A stretch of DNA of 64,000 bases from Dyadobacter sandarakinus (GCF_016894445.1 NZ_CP056775.1:2792001-2856000), one strand, 5' to 3'. Numbered from the stretch's first letter, positions 1 to 8,721 are shown. Program-made: numbers and translations. Notes: generated from the sequence alone by a model not told the origin.

Positions 1-1329
1 AGTAACTTCAATGGCCGAAACGCGTGGAAGGTCAGCCGCTCCCGTGAGGAAATCGATGTTTAGTATGCCGTCGGTAACCCTCACCGGGATCGTCAGCTGA
101 ACTGCACGCAGCGCTCCGCCAGCCTCGGCAAAAATGTCGTAATTCGTCAGCTTGCGGCTTCCCTCGATATCAACATTAAACTGTCTGCTACCCGCGCCGC
201 CTTTTTTTCCTGGCGCGCCAAAATACGTTTCAGCAAAGTGCAGGGTTACATTCACCAGCTCATTGACAACCGGAATGTTGTAGCTGAAAGAAGGCGAACA
301 GCGTCCTGAGCGGTAAAGCACATCATTGGTCGTATTGAGAATATCGCCCGAGGCAATGGAGCTGGTGCGGTCGATACCGGCATAATACTGATCAGCGACA
401 AACAGTTTCTGGGTCGCAGTTGTAAAAGCCGGTCCGCCGGCATTGATGCGCACCAGTGTTTGAGGTGTACAGGTTGCCGACAACCTCACTTCCTCATTAT
501 TGGAACAACCCGCAGCATTTCCTGAAATGCTGGTGTTTCCTGATGCAACCTGATCACAGACGATCCTGACAGCACAATCGGACAGAAGAGGATTATTCGT
601 AATGGTTACAGAATTGGCGCTTTTCAATTGACTCAGCTCCGAAATGCTGGTTAATGCTCCGTTGCCTGTAATTTGAAGATATGAATGCACTGATTGCAGC
701 CGAGCTAATCCTTTCAGGTTTTTGATGTTCTTGTTATTACCGACATACAAATAATAATCAACTTCTTTAAGTCTCCTGAGGCCGTTCAAATCCCTGATCA
801 TGTCGTTTTGCCCTATGGAAACGGCTTTAAATACCGTGCTCACATTGTGAAGTCCCTCCAGGCTGGTCAATGCCGGATTTGCACCGATGGACAATGAGCT
901 ATAGATCCGGGTGACGCCACTCAGTGCAGTGATACTTGTAAGCTTCTCATTGGAAACAACCCTGATACCCCGTAGCGGCCGCACAAGTTTTTCCAGGCCG
1001 GTCAGGGTAAGAAGGTTATCATTGTCTTCGATATTGAGTGAGCCGTCCAGTTGTTCCAGGGAGGACAAACCTGCTATGCTGACCAGATTCGGGTTATGAT
1101 CAATACTCAGTCTTCCGGCAATCCGGGTCACGTTGCGCAGCCCGTCCAGGTTTGTAATGTCCGTTGAAACGATGCTCACATTGCCGGTAAGCACAGAGCA
1201 ACCCGGATAGTTAGTGCTAAAATTGTCAATCTCCGCCTGCGTTTGAAATTTTGCTACGCTGCATGTCTGTGACCAGGCGCGGGATGTTAACAATGCCAAT
1301 AAAAAAACGAGAGGTAGAATCTTTTTCAT
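1..1329 (-). CDS. LRR L-domain/malectin T9SS surface protein (3' end beyond window)
   Basis: Begins MKKILPLVFLLALLTSRAWS, a clear signal peptide, with ATG at 1329; the frame is open to base 1, so the C-terminus lies outside the window. After the signal come about 250 residues of short leucine-rich repeats of the receptor L-domain type (motifs such as ITNLDGLRNVTRI and GLSSLEQLDGSLNI). A malectin-like domain follows (LVRINAGGPAF, then VTLHFAETYFGAPG). It is a very close paralogue of the complete gene at 37236-39401, so CBM96-like and T9SS sorting domains are expected beyond the edge. Malectin and L-domains bind glycans or proteins; the ligand here is unknown. An upstream box shared with six other array genes lies 52 nt before the start. 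The protein is presumably exported by the Sec system and then anchored at the surface by T9SS. Confidence 0.88.
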   Translation of the reverse strand, partial: MKKILPLVFLLALLTSRAWSQTCSVAKFQTQAEIDNFSTNYPGCSVLTGNVSIVSTDITNLDGLRNVTRIAGRLSIDHNPNLVSIAGLSSLEQLDGSLNIEDNDNLLTLTGLEKLVRPLRGIRVVSNEKLTSITALSGVTRIYSSLSIGANPALTSLEGLHNVSTVFKAVSIGQNDMIRDLNGLRRLKEVDYYLYVGNNKNIKNLKGLARLQSVHSYLQITGNGALTSISELSQLKSANSVTITNNPLLSDCAVRIVCDQVASGNTSISGNAAGCSNNEEVRLSATCTPQTLVRINAGGPAFTTATQKLFVADQYYAGIDRTSSIASGDILNTTNDVLYRSGRCSPSFSYNIPVVNELVNVTLHFAETYFGAPGKKGGAGSRQFNVDIEGSRKLTNYDIFAEAGGALRAVQLTIPVRVTDGILNIDFLTGAADLPRVSAIEVT

Positions 1330-1380
1330 AAATTTTCTAAGTAAATGTGATGGCTAGGCATATAGAGCGCCTGTTCACCA

Positions 1381-1412
1381 TTAGACGAAAGGGGGAGCCG
1401 GATACTGCCTGG
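1381..1412 (-). promoter_or_regulatory. Shared upstream box, copy 1
   Basis: Reads TTAGACGAAAGG, then ATACTGCCTGG, on the plus strand, 52 nt upstream of the gene starting at 1329. The same two blocks in the same order occur before six other genes of the family (29863, 32276, 34399, 39460, 41472, 43054). Role unknown; promoter or activator site is the simplest idea. Confidence 0.5.
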
Positions 1413-1454
1413 CAAGAAAACATTTTCAGAAATCCCTGCATTTACCATGTTACA

Positions 1455-1530
1455 GGCTACCGATCAAGTAGCCCATCCATGTTACTGCCCTATCACAATC
1501 TTTCGGGTTGTTTCCGTGGCGTTCGTAAGG
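1455..1530 (-). pseudogene. Tail remnant of a propeller/T9SS gene and its terminator
   Basis: On the minus strand, 1530-1482 encodes the last residues of a T9SS tail (TETTRKIVIGQ, then stop). It is almost base-for-base the end of the genes at 27942, 32508 and 39545. A GGCTAC/GTAGCC hairpin follows at 1455-1473, corresponding to the terminator at 32480-32500. Homology stops sharply near 1530 and nothing upstream encodes the rest of such a protein. In the two complete units, a propeller gene precedes an LRR/malectin gene in just this order. This is therefore what remains of a deleted propeller gene. I see nothing else in 1531-1693. Confidence 0.8.
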
Positions 1531-1693
1531 ATCTCTTTTGCCCTTAAAATCAAATGCTGGACGTTGCAGTTAGCATCAGAGAAATGGCTGTCCAGCTTCG
1601 TGGGCCTGCGATCGGCGGCCCGACAGACTGGAACGCGAAGGCTAAGCAGTTGAAGGTATCCTGGTTACGAGCACAACAAGCTGCTCAGTCAGG

Positions 1694-2650
1694 TCAAACA
1701 GGACGGTCTGACCTCGACGAAGATCGTCCGGGAAAGAAAGAGTTTAAATACAAATGATCCGTCGGTTGCACGAAAACAAACTTCACCAAGGCGGACTTTT
1801 CCTTGATTTTACTTCTTATTTCATGGATGGCAGCGTTTATCTCTGCACTTGTCATATCGTCACGGAAAACGACCATGACAATCATAACGATTTCATTGGG
1901 GGACAGATAATTGGAAAGAATTTCCGGGACTGAGACTACACCGTTGACCTCGTCTACCAGCGCTTTGATCTTCACTTTCGTTTCCCGGGCAACACCTTCA
2001 CCCATTAACAGACTTCTGCTTTCCCGGGCCAGGATGATGGATACAATAATCAACAGGATACCAACCAGCAGCGATGCAACCCCATCCAATACCGGCATGT
2101 TGAGCAAATGTCCCAGGTAAAGGCAAACACCCACAATCACCAGACCAATCACGGCGGCTAAATCTTCGAAAAGGACCAGAAATGTAGACGGATCTTTGCT
2201 TTTCACAATCGCTTCCCACCAGCCCAAATCGCCTTTCACATGGTTAAATTCCTTTGCAGCAATGACCAGGGACGTACCTTCGAATAAAATGGACAGTACC
2301 AATACAATATAACTCAGCTTAGGATTTCCCAGCGCCTCCGGCCGGATGATATGAATGATACCCTGGTAAACCGACAATCCCCCACCCAATCCAAAGATCA
2401 GGATCGAAACGATAAACGACCAGAAATACAGCTCTTTACCATATCCGAAAGGGTGCGTAGCATCGGGCTCTTTGTGGCTCCGGCTGATTCCCAGCAGCAA
2501 CAGCAACTGATTGACCGTGTCGACCAGGGAATGGATGCCCTCGGAAATCATCGATGCACTGTTGCTGAAACTTCCTGCCACAAATTTTGTAACAGAAATC
2601 AGAAGATTAGCGCCGAGCGCACTGTATATAGAAGTTTTAGAAGATGACAT
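1694..2650 (-). CDS. Cation diffusion facilitator, ZnT9-like
   Basis: A 318-residue inner-membrane metal exporter of the CDF family, exchanging Zn2+ or a related divalent ion for protons. About six hydrophobic helices span residues 10-210. Helix 2 has the HxxxD metal site (H40, D44, in EGIHSLVDT). The loop signature HPFGYGKE lies at 66-73, and helix 5 carries FEDLAAVIG (E162, D163). That last motif resembles the ZnT9/SLC30A9 branch rather than FieF-type CDFs, whose helix 5 has another HxxxD. A cytoplasmic dimerisation domain fills 215-300. Its last residues are serine/arginine rich (GRSSSRSDRPV). It starts at ATG 2650 with no convincing Shine-Dalgarno, and it stands alone between a duplication remnant and a divergent SDR gene. 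The metal cannot be told from sequence. Confidence 0.88.
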   Translation of the reverse strand: MSSSKTSIYSALGANLLISVTKFVAGSFSNSASMISEGIHSLVDTVNQLLLLLGISRSHKEPDATHPFGYGKELYFWSFIVSILIFGLGGGLSVYQGIIHIIRPEALGNPKLSYIVLVLSILFEGTSLVIAAKEFNHVKGDLGWWEAIVKSKDPSTFLVLFEDLAAVIGLVIVGVCLYLGHLLNMPVLDGVASLLVGILLIIVSIILARESRSLLMGEGVARETKVKIKALVDEVNGVVSVPEILSNYLSPNEIVMIVMVVFRDDMTSAEINAAIHEIRSKIKEKSALVKFVFVQPTDHLYLNSFFPGRSSSRSDRPV

Positions 2651-2964
2651 GTAGGTCTGTGAGGCTTGTAAAAAGTGATTCAGATACGCAGGATCGTAAT
2701 CCCGTTACCTGTGCTTTAACTCTCAGATAATGCCATGCCCGGATCCTTGTTTTGAAGCAGATTAACACAAAAAATTCAGGATAAAAGTTTTCAGCCGGTT
2801 TGCGGTTACGATGGTTAAATGACTTAAACCTTTGTTGGTCAGTTCTTCTGGTATGCATGTCCGGCACAGGTTCCCGTGGAAAATGGCAAGCATTGCGTGG
2901 ATTTTGTCAAGTCTCAGGCCGCCCGGATCAGGAACTTTGTGCTAACAAGAAAACAAGATCAGCA
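2651..2964. other. Divergent intergenic region
   Basis: Separates the divergently transcribed metal transporter and SDR genes, so promoters for both must lie here. The SDR frame stays open upstream to 2800, but that extension (hydrophilic, no family resemblance) is unlikely to be translated. No strong repeat or RNA structure was seen. Confidence 0.5.
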
Positions 2965-3780
2965 ATGAAAAAGACAGTGTTAGTAACAGGTGCATCCTCA
3001 GGTATCGGCCGGCAGACGGCCAGGTTGTTCCGGCAAAATGGGTGGAATGTGATAGCCAGCATGCGTAACCCTGAAAACGAGACGGAATTGAATGCATTGG
3101 AAAATGTATGGGTGAGCAGACTGGATGTTACAGACCAGGCAAGCATCGACCGGACTATTTCGGAAGGGATAGCCCGCTTCGGCACGATTGACGCGCTCGT
3201 GAATAGCGCGGGTTATGGCTTGTTCGGTGCATTCGAATCCATTGACCGCCCGCATTTTCAACAGCAATTCGATGTCAATGTTTTTGGACTGATGGAGATG
3301 GTACGGGCAGTGCTACCCGTTTTTCGTGCGCAAAAAACCGGGGTGATTATCAATATCTCGTCCTACGGCGGCCAGGTGGCTTTACCATTTGCTACCGCCT
3401 ATGCCGCCAGCAAATTTGCGGTGGAAGGATTTTCGGAGTCACTTTCCCATGAGCTTTATCCCCTGGGCATTACCGTCAAGATTGTCGAGCCGGGCAGCAT
3501 TGCCACCAATTTCCGTAATTCCATGCAGTTCGTTCCCACCCAGATCGACGACTACTCCCCTGTCGTGTCCTCATTCTTTTCGCGATCAGCAACGCCGACC
3601 GCTCACCTGCAAAAAGCCACGGAAGAGCAGGTTGCACAAACGATCTATCTTGCAGCCACAGACGGTAAGCAGCAGTTGCGGTACGTAATTGGCGACGATG
3701 CACAGTTTTACATTGACCAAAAGTACAAGCAGACAGACGAGGCTTTTGTGACTGCAATCCGCGAATATTTTGTAAACTGA
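2965..3780 (+). CDS. Short-chain dehydrogenase/reductase (SDR)
   Basis: A 271-residue classical SDR. It has the NAD(P)-binding TGASSGIG motif at 8-15, NSAG at 80-83, and the catalytic triad S132/S133, Y146 and K150 (YAASK). R34 after the second strand (SMRNP) suggests NADPH preference. The ATG at 2965 is chosen because the Rossmann motif then begins at residue 8, as in the family; the longer frame to 2800 adds 55 unrelated residues. An AraC regulator follows after 34 nt in the same direction, probably in the same operon. The same SDR-AraC pair recurs at 61706-63483, and the two SDRs share long stretches (MRNPE, ESE/ENE, VKIVEPG.IAT). Substrate unknown; AraC-linked SDRs of this kind often act on small carbonyl compounds. 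Confidence 0.9.
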   Translation: MKKTVLVTGASSGIGRQTARLFRQNGWNVIASMRNPENETELNALENVWVSRLDVTDQASIDRTISEGIARFGTIDALVNSAGYGLFGAFESIDRPHFQQQFDVNVFGLMEMVRAVLPVFRAQKTGVIINISSYGGQVALPFATAYAASKFAVEGFSESLSHELYPLGITVKIVEPGSIATNFRNSMQFVPTQIDDYSPVVSSFFSRSATPTAHLQKATEEQVAQTIYLAATDGKQQLRYVIGDDAQFYIDQKYKQTDEAFVTAIREYFVN

Positions 3781-3814
3781 GGCGATTCCAAATCACCCTC
3801 CTACCATTTCTGAC

Positions 3815-4723
3815 ATGCAAAATCAGATCATTGACATCCGCTCGATCGCCCAGTTCAATGCACTGTACGACGCACCGGCACCCCGGCATCCGCTGATTAC
3901 GGTAATTGATCTGGCGGCTTACGGGATTGGAAGCGAACAAAGGGAAGCCAGCTACCGGCTGGACCTGTACACCATGTACTTCAAGGAGACGGGCGGAAGC
4001 ATGAAATATGGCAGGGCAAACTACGATTTTACCGAAGGCTCCGTGATGTTTACAGCGCCTGGGCAGGTGATAACACCCGGTCCGGCAGGCCCAGCCGGAT
4101 CGGGCTGGGGTTTGTTTTTCCATAGCGATCTGGTCCATCCTTCGCCCCTCGGCCGGAAAATGGCTGATTATTCTTTCTTTCAATACCAGGCGAATGAGGC
4201 TTTACATGTTTCCGAAGAAGAGCGTAGAACACTGGAAGCATGCCTGGGAAATATCAGCAAGGAATATGCGCAGCACATCGACAAACATACGGCTGTATTG
4301 ATCCGCAGCAACCTGGAACTGCTGCTCAACTACTGCGCACGCTTTTACGACAGGCAGTTTTACACCAGGGAAAAGGTGAATGCGGATATTGTCCAGCAGT
4401 TCGAAGCCTTGCTGGATGATTACTTCGGGCAGGACCACCTGATCGAAACCAGCCTGCCCGGGGTGGGCTATTTTGCAGGCCGGCTGAATTTGTCCCCGAA
4501 TTACCTCACCGACCTGCTGCATCGTTTTACCGGCAAGGGTACTTTGGACCACATTCATGCCCATGTTATAGACCGGGCCAAAAACCTGCTTTGGGGTAGT
4601 GCCAAGCCGGTGAGCGAGATTGCCTACGAGCTGGGATTTACTTATCCTTCGCAATTCACGCGTTTATTTAAAAACAAAACTGGACAGTCCCCAAGCGACT
4701 TCCGCACCCGGGGCCTAGCCTGA
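3815..4723 (+). CDS. AraC-family transcriptional regulator
   Basis: A 302-residue regulator. Residues 1-190 form the sensor, with the pattern HPLITVIDL, then MKYGRANYDFTEG, then FFHSDL, which is shared with the AraC proteins at 21545 and 62572. The last 100 residues carry the two helix-turn-helix motifs of AraC, ending in EIAYELGFTYPSQFTRLFK and TGQSPSDFR. The stretch LNLSPNYLTDLLHRFTGKG is the first HTH. It lies 34 nt downstream of an SDR gene and probably controls it, since this pairing is repeated elsewhere in the window with a different SDR copy. The inducer is unknown; the cupin-like N-terminal half suggests a small-molecule ligand. Confidence 0.93.
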   Translation: MQNQIIDIRSIAQFNALYDAPAPRHPLITVIDLAAYGIGSEQREASYRLDLYTMYFKETGGSMKYGRANYDFTEGSVMFTAPGQVITPGPAGPAGSGWGLFFHSDLVHPSPLGRKMADYSFFQYQANEALHVSEEERRTLEACLGNISKEYAQHIDKHTAVLIRSNLELLLNYCARFYDRQFYTREKVNADIVQQFEALLDDYFGQDHLIETSLPGVGYFAGRLNLSPNYLTDLLHRFTGKGTLDHIHAHVIDRAKNLLWGSAKPVSEIAYELGFTYPSQFTRLFKNKTGQSPSDFRTRGLA

Positions 4724-5158
4724 AAATTAATGTCCGCAGGCTGAAAAATTGTTTGTAAATGCGTTTTGTAATAGAATCTTAAATCCATTGCTTCGATATC
4801 AGCCGGAAGCCTGTACCCTGCTCTTTAACATAATTAAAGCCGGGAATTTGAAATGAGGACCAGCAATCAGCAAGCGCTCCCGAGCGGCCATGATTAAAGC
4901 AGCCGATCTCATTCAACGCAAAGTTTATCCGGTAATGCCCCCGATGGTTAAATATAGTCTGACACCGGCCAGATAAGATTTAAATGAAGCACTCTCTGAA
5001 TTGTTTGAATGGTCAGTAAAGAAGGCTGCTTCGGAAAAAAGCGGCTGATTCAGGTGGATTTACGTAGACTGACACCTGTTTTATGAATACGAATGAAGGT
5101 ACTTTTTTAACTTAGTAACTCCGGTGCTTTTCTTTCTAATTACAATAAGCTCAGCCAA
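4724..5158. other. Intergenic region, no gene seen
   Basis: Lies between the convergent AraC gene and the small membrane-protein gene. Two short similar stretches, TAGTCTGACACCGG (about 4956-4969) and TAGACTGACACCTG (about 5066-5079), could be remnants of a repeat, but I cannot identify an element. No clear terminator hairpin or RNA gene was found. Confidence 0.4.
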
Positions 5159-5614
5159 TCAATGTACTTCCAGCTTATCATCCTTTGCGGGACTATCTTT
5201 CCGGCCAGAAAAAAAACCGATTCTCTGAAAGTAGATTGTATGTTTTTTCATTAAGTAACGAAATTTCTTTGCGGCTTTTTGCGGCTCAATTATCCCAAAT
5301 TCAAAGTCATCTTTAAGCTGTAATAATTCTATCTTATACATAGAACCCCAAGAAGCACGTCTCGCAAAGTCGAAAGTTTTATCAACAATAATTACTAATC
5401 CGGGAGTGCCACTTACAACAGCTGTCCAAAGTTTACTGCCAAAAATGTATATATCCTGAGCAACAAATATGGCCGACGAAAAGCTTGCGATTATTGATAT
5501 CCAGAGGAATGTGTGAGCCAGGCAGAAATCTATTGTCTCCCACCTTGACCGCAGGCGCAGTTCTTTTTTCAACTCATTTTTTACCTCCTGAGATTTTTCA
5601 GAGTAGTCATTCAT
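5159..5614 (-). CDS. Small two-helix membrane protein, SLATT-like layout
   Basis: A 151-residue protein from ATG 5614 (MNDYSEKSQEV); an upstream in-frame ATG at 5665 would add 17 residues. A charged N-terminal helix (KNELKKELRLRSRWE) leads into two hydrophobic segments, roughly residues 29-50 and 60-80. A long amphipathic cytoplasmic helix follows (FDFARRASWGSMYKIELLQLKDD). Two helices followed by a helical cytoplasmic tail is the layout of SLATT-type (SMODS/SLOG-associated 2TM) proteins. These are predicted pore-forming effectors of nucleotide-signalling defence systems. However, no nucleotide cyclase or SLOG partner is adjacent, so the assignment rests on topology alone. No homologue is recognised with confidence. 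Confidence 0.6.
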   Translation of the reverse strand: MNDYSEKSQEVKNELKKELRLRSRWETIDFCLAHTFLWISIIASFSSAIFVAQDIYIFGSKLWTAVVSGTPGLVIIVDKTFDFARRASWGSMYKIELLQLKDDFEFGIIEPQKAAKKFRYLMKKHTIYFQRIGFFSGRKDSPAKDDKLEVH

Positions 5615-6136
5615 TTTACATATATCTAAAGGTGGCATCAAAGTAAACTTACTGAAGGTGAGCAATTAAAGTCAAGCCGAATAATAACATTTCATCAAAG
5701 AAACAATCACGATTATGGCTCTACTACTGTGATGAGTATGAAAGTACATATTTTAAAAAGCTCCATTAAAGAATTTTAAGGAGTATGGTTGGTCAGGTGC
5801 CCGAAAACATCAACAACCCTGCTGACAACTACATGCTGGGAAGCGCACTCCAATTCCGCAATAAGAAAAATAACCAGGGTGAGTATACGTCTTGGAAAGA
5901 GCATTTGATCGTTTTAGTTTTCATTACCTGTACGCTGCGGCTGCTGTCCATGTTGCGAATGCGTGATTTGATGCCGGCCTGCCTATCTTTCAAATAGGCA
6001 TATCACATTTTTTGTTTTGGTACGATCTTATACCATTTTCACAATCATGGTCTATACCAGACAATATGTCCTCTGTTGCTTATCAAACTCCGAGTGCTGC
6101 ATCCGGGAAACTGCTTAATTTTAAATCAATGCGTCA
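5615..6136. other. Divergent intergenic region
   Basis: Holds the promoters of the small membrane-protein gene (minus) and the SDR/FAD pair (plus). A 70-codon frame at 5785-5997 has AAGGAG one base before its ATG, which is too close for ribosome binding, and its translation looks random. No RNA structure was recognised. Confidence 0.4.
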
Positions 6137-6853
6137 ATGAATTTTAATGGAAAAAATATCCTGGTTGTAGGCGGAAGCTCCGGCATCGGCTTGTCACTGG
6201 TTGAGTTCTTACACGAAAATAATGCGTCGGTGTATGTGATTTCAAGATCAAAGCCAGCCGAACTTCCCCAAGGTATCACACACTTACAGGCCGATGTGAC
6301 CGGTGATCTTGGAGCGGTCAGCGGGTTTTTACCGGATCAGCTGCATGGCTTGGTCTATTCGGTCGGCAGCATTAACCTGAAACCATTCAACCGCCTGACG
6401 CCCGACGATTTTTTAAATGACTACCGCCTCAATGTGCTGGGCGCTGCGCAAATTATTCAGCACGCGGCAAAGCCATTAAAGAATGCAGCAGGCGCTTCGA
6501 TCGTTTTGATCAGTTCGGTTGCAGCGAATACCGGGTTGCCTTACCACGCGAGTATCTCGGCAGCCAAAGGTGGCGTACAGGGATTGGCTATTTCGCTGGC
6601 TGCAGAGCTGGCTGGCCAGAAAACCCGGGTTAACGTAGTGGCTCCCTCCCTCACCGATACGCCCATGGCACAAAACCTGCTGAGCTCCCCCGAAAAGCGT
6701 GAAGCCTCTGCAAAAAGGCATCCGCTGGCCAGATATGGACAACCTGAGGATATCAGCAAGGCCATCGCATTTTTGTTGTCGGATGACAGCAGCTGGATAA
6801 CCGGGCAGATCATCGGGATTGACGGAGGTTTGGGCAAACTGAAAACAGCGTAA
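6137..6853 (+). CDS. Atypical SDR lacking the catalytic tyrosine
   Basis: A 238-residue SDR fold protein with a glycine-rich VGGSSGIG loop (11-18), ISS (125-127) and a C-terminal GQIIGIDGG motif. At the active site it reads HASISAAKGG. The lysine is present (K144), but the position four before it is isoleucine (I140) where classical SDRs have tyrosine. Y136 nearby might substitute, or the protein may have lost redox chemistry. The FAD oxidoreductase gene starts one base after its stop, so translation is probably coupled and the two proteins likely act in one pathway. The substrate is unknown. Confidence 0.88.
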   Translation: MNFNGKNILVVGGSSGIGLSLVEFLHENNASVYVISRSKPAELPQGITHLQADVTGDLGAVSGFLPDQLHGLVYSVGSINLKPFNRLTPDDFLNDYRLNVLGAAQIIQHAAKPLKNAAGASIVLISSVAANTGLPYHASISAAKGGVQGLAISLAAELAGQKTRVNVVAPSLTDTPMAQNLLSSPEKREASAKRHPLARYGQPEDISKAIAFLLSDDSSWITGQIIGIDGGLGKLKTA

Positions 6854-6854
6854 T

Positions 6855-8117
6855 ATGGATACTGAGATAAAAAAGGGCAATCCCGACGTCATCATTATCG
6901 GTGCGGGATTAGCCGGATTAACAGCTGCAAAAGTGTTGAAGGCCGCTGGAAAATCAGTCAGAATACTGGAAGCATCCGACCGGCCGGGTGGCAGGGTGAG
7001 AACCGAGGAAGTGGATGGATTTCTGCTGGACAGAGGATTCCAGGTGTTGTTAACAGCCTACCCTGAAACGCAAAGGTTTCTAAATTACGAATCACTTGAC
7101 CTGCAAAAATTTGATCCTGGTGCATTGATCTTAAATGAAACCGGCATTACAAAAATCGAAGATCCGCTCAGGAAGCCTGCTGCATTGATCAGCACACTGA
7201 CATCATCCGCAGGAACACTGTCCGATAAACTCCGGATGCTGGGATTGAAGCTGAAACTGACTGGCAAAAGCATTGATGAGATATTTGCCAGCCATGAAGC
7301 AACTACTTTGGCCTATCTGAACGAATTTGGATTCAGCCAGCGGATGATTGGCCAGTTTTTCAAACCGTTTATGAGCGGTATTTTCCTGGAAGATCAGCTG
7401 AGCACTTCGAGCCGGATGTTTGAATTTGTATTTAAAATGTTCAGCCAGGATGCTACGGCAGTTCCCGCCAAAGGCATGGGCATGATTCCGATCCAGTTAG
7501 CCAGCGGACTTGCAGCCCATGAGATTGCATTTGATCAGAAAGTAGTATCTATAGACGGGAATAAAGTCACCACAGCTTTCGGGGAAGTCTGTGAAGCAAC
7601 AAATATTCTCATCGCCACGAATGAGCTCAACATTCCGGGTCCGTTCCGGCAGGCACCCGCTTCTTTCCATTCGGTTACCAACATGTATTTTACCGCAGGC
7701 CGCACACCGTATGCGTTGCCATTGATTGCTTTAAATGCATTACCCAACAAACTGGTAAACAACATGGCTGTAATGAACCAGGTGGCGCCCCATTATTCCA
7801 AAAATGGCGATGCCTTAATTTCTTTATCGCTGATCGGAGACCATTCCGGCACAGATGCCGCTCAGTTACAATCAGAAGTGTTACGTGAACTCCATGCCTG
7901 GTTTCCGGATGCACTGCAATGGAAGCATTTGAAAACCTTTCATATCGACTACGCGCTACCCAATGATGATACCGTAATTGACGAGCCTGCCAACCATGCA
8001 AACCGGCTAAACGAGGAATGTTTTATTTGCGGGGACCATCTCCTGAACGGCTCAATCAACGCCGCCATGAAGAGCGGGAGGCTCGCGGCGGAAGCGATTA
8101 TTACAAGCCAGAAATAA
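6855..8117 (+). CDS. NAD(P)/FAD-dependent amine-oxidase-like oxidoreductase
   Basis: A 420-residue flavoprotein of the amine oxidase / phytoene desaturase-like superfamily. The N-terminus has the FAD dinucleotide-binding motif GAGLAGLTAA (16-25), an acidic strand end (RILEASDRPGGRVRT) with the GGR motif at 45-47, and a DRGFQVLLTAYPE segment typical of this subgroup. The C-terminus has the second FAD contact (CGDHLLNGSINAAMKSGRLAAEAI, interrupted here by no insert). No signal peptide is present, so it is cytoplasmic. It follows the SDR stop by one base, a strong sign of coupling. The family includes carotenoid, protoporphyrinogen and amine oxidases, and sequence alone does not settle which applies. 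Confidence 0.88.
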   Translation: MDTEIKKGNPDVIIIGAGLAGLTAAKVLKAAGKSVRILEASDRPGGRVRTEEVDGFLLDRGFQVLLTAYPETQRFLNYESLDLQKFDPGALILNETGITKIEDPLRKPAALISTLTSSAGTLSDKLRMLGLKLKLTGKSIDEIFASHEATTLAYLNEFGFSQRMIGQFFKPFMSGIFLEDQLSTSSRMFEFVFKMFSQDATAVPAKGMGMIPIQLASGLAAHEIAFDQKVVSIDGNKVTTAFGEVCEATNILIATNELNIPGPFRQAPASFHSVTNMYFTAGRTPYALPLIALNALPNKLVNNMAVMNQVAPHYSKNGDALISLSLIGDHSGTDAAQLQSEVLRELHAWFPDALQWKHLKTFHIDYALPNDDTVIDEPANHANRLNEECFICGDHLLNGSINAAMKSGRLAAEAIITSQK

Positions 8118-8197
8118 TACTTAAAATGAAAATCAAACGAGCCGATTACATCTCCTAACTTATTAACTGCGTTCATCCTCACCACTATTTGCCTAAG

Positions 8198-8648
8198 ATG
8201 TAATCTTTAAACATAAGGTGAGGAACTGAATGTCAAAGTGCTTAGTGTTAACGAAAACAGCATTTCCTTTTCCTACCCTGATGAAACAACCGTTAATACC
8301 ATTGGCAAGCCATTGGTTGCAAAGATCAAATATGAATCAGGCAGGGAGGAAATGGTCAGTGAGATGGTTACGATAGATGGTGAAGATGGATGGCAAAACG
8401 TTTTGATTACAAACAATCGTAATGACATTGTCGGGCTGAAACGATTGGGTGAAATAAAAAGCAAAGCTGGCGGATATGCGTCATTGCGCACCACACAAGG
8501 CAGTGACAGAAAAGCTACTGAAAGAATTAAGCGGGAAGCTGCAAAACGTGGCGGCCACCTTGTTTATATTCAGCAGCATGAGACTACTGGCGGATCTTAT
8601 GGAAAAAACCCGGAAAGTTTTCAGTCAGGTGTGGCCTACGGATATTAA
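8198..8648 (+). pseudogene. Decayed small secreted-protein gene (frameshifted N-terminus)
   Basis: The frame from GTG 8238 encodes a 136-residue product. It begins in mid-domain (VLSVNENSISFSYPDE) and ends in a segment typical of small Bacteroidota envelope proteins (RIKREAAKRGGHLVYI). In-frame sequence can be followed back only to a TAA at 8214. One base out of phase, 8198-8215 reads DVIFKH, which joins GEELNVKVL to give the usual DVI...xGxEL..KV opening of this protein type. A hydrophobic, signal-like stretch (LLTAFILTTICL) lies further up in yet another phase. I infer loss of two bases (or gain of one) near 8216, plus damage before it. Sequencing error is possible. Confidence 0.6.
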
Positions 8649-8721
8649 GCAATTAGGTGTAGCATGACGGAGAAATTGGTTGTGATGGTGCAATTAAGAC
8701 AATGCAAGTCTGTCCGCACCC

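Noticed and set aside
1554-1757. 67-codon plus-strand frame beside the array remnant
   Set aside because: It overlaps the end of the metal transporter on the other strand and shows no protein features.
5785-5997. 70-codon plus-strand frame with AAGGAG near its ATG
   Set aside because: The purine motif is one base from the ATG, the organism rarely uses such sites, and the translation has no domain, signal or biased composition of a real protein.
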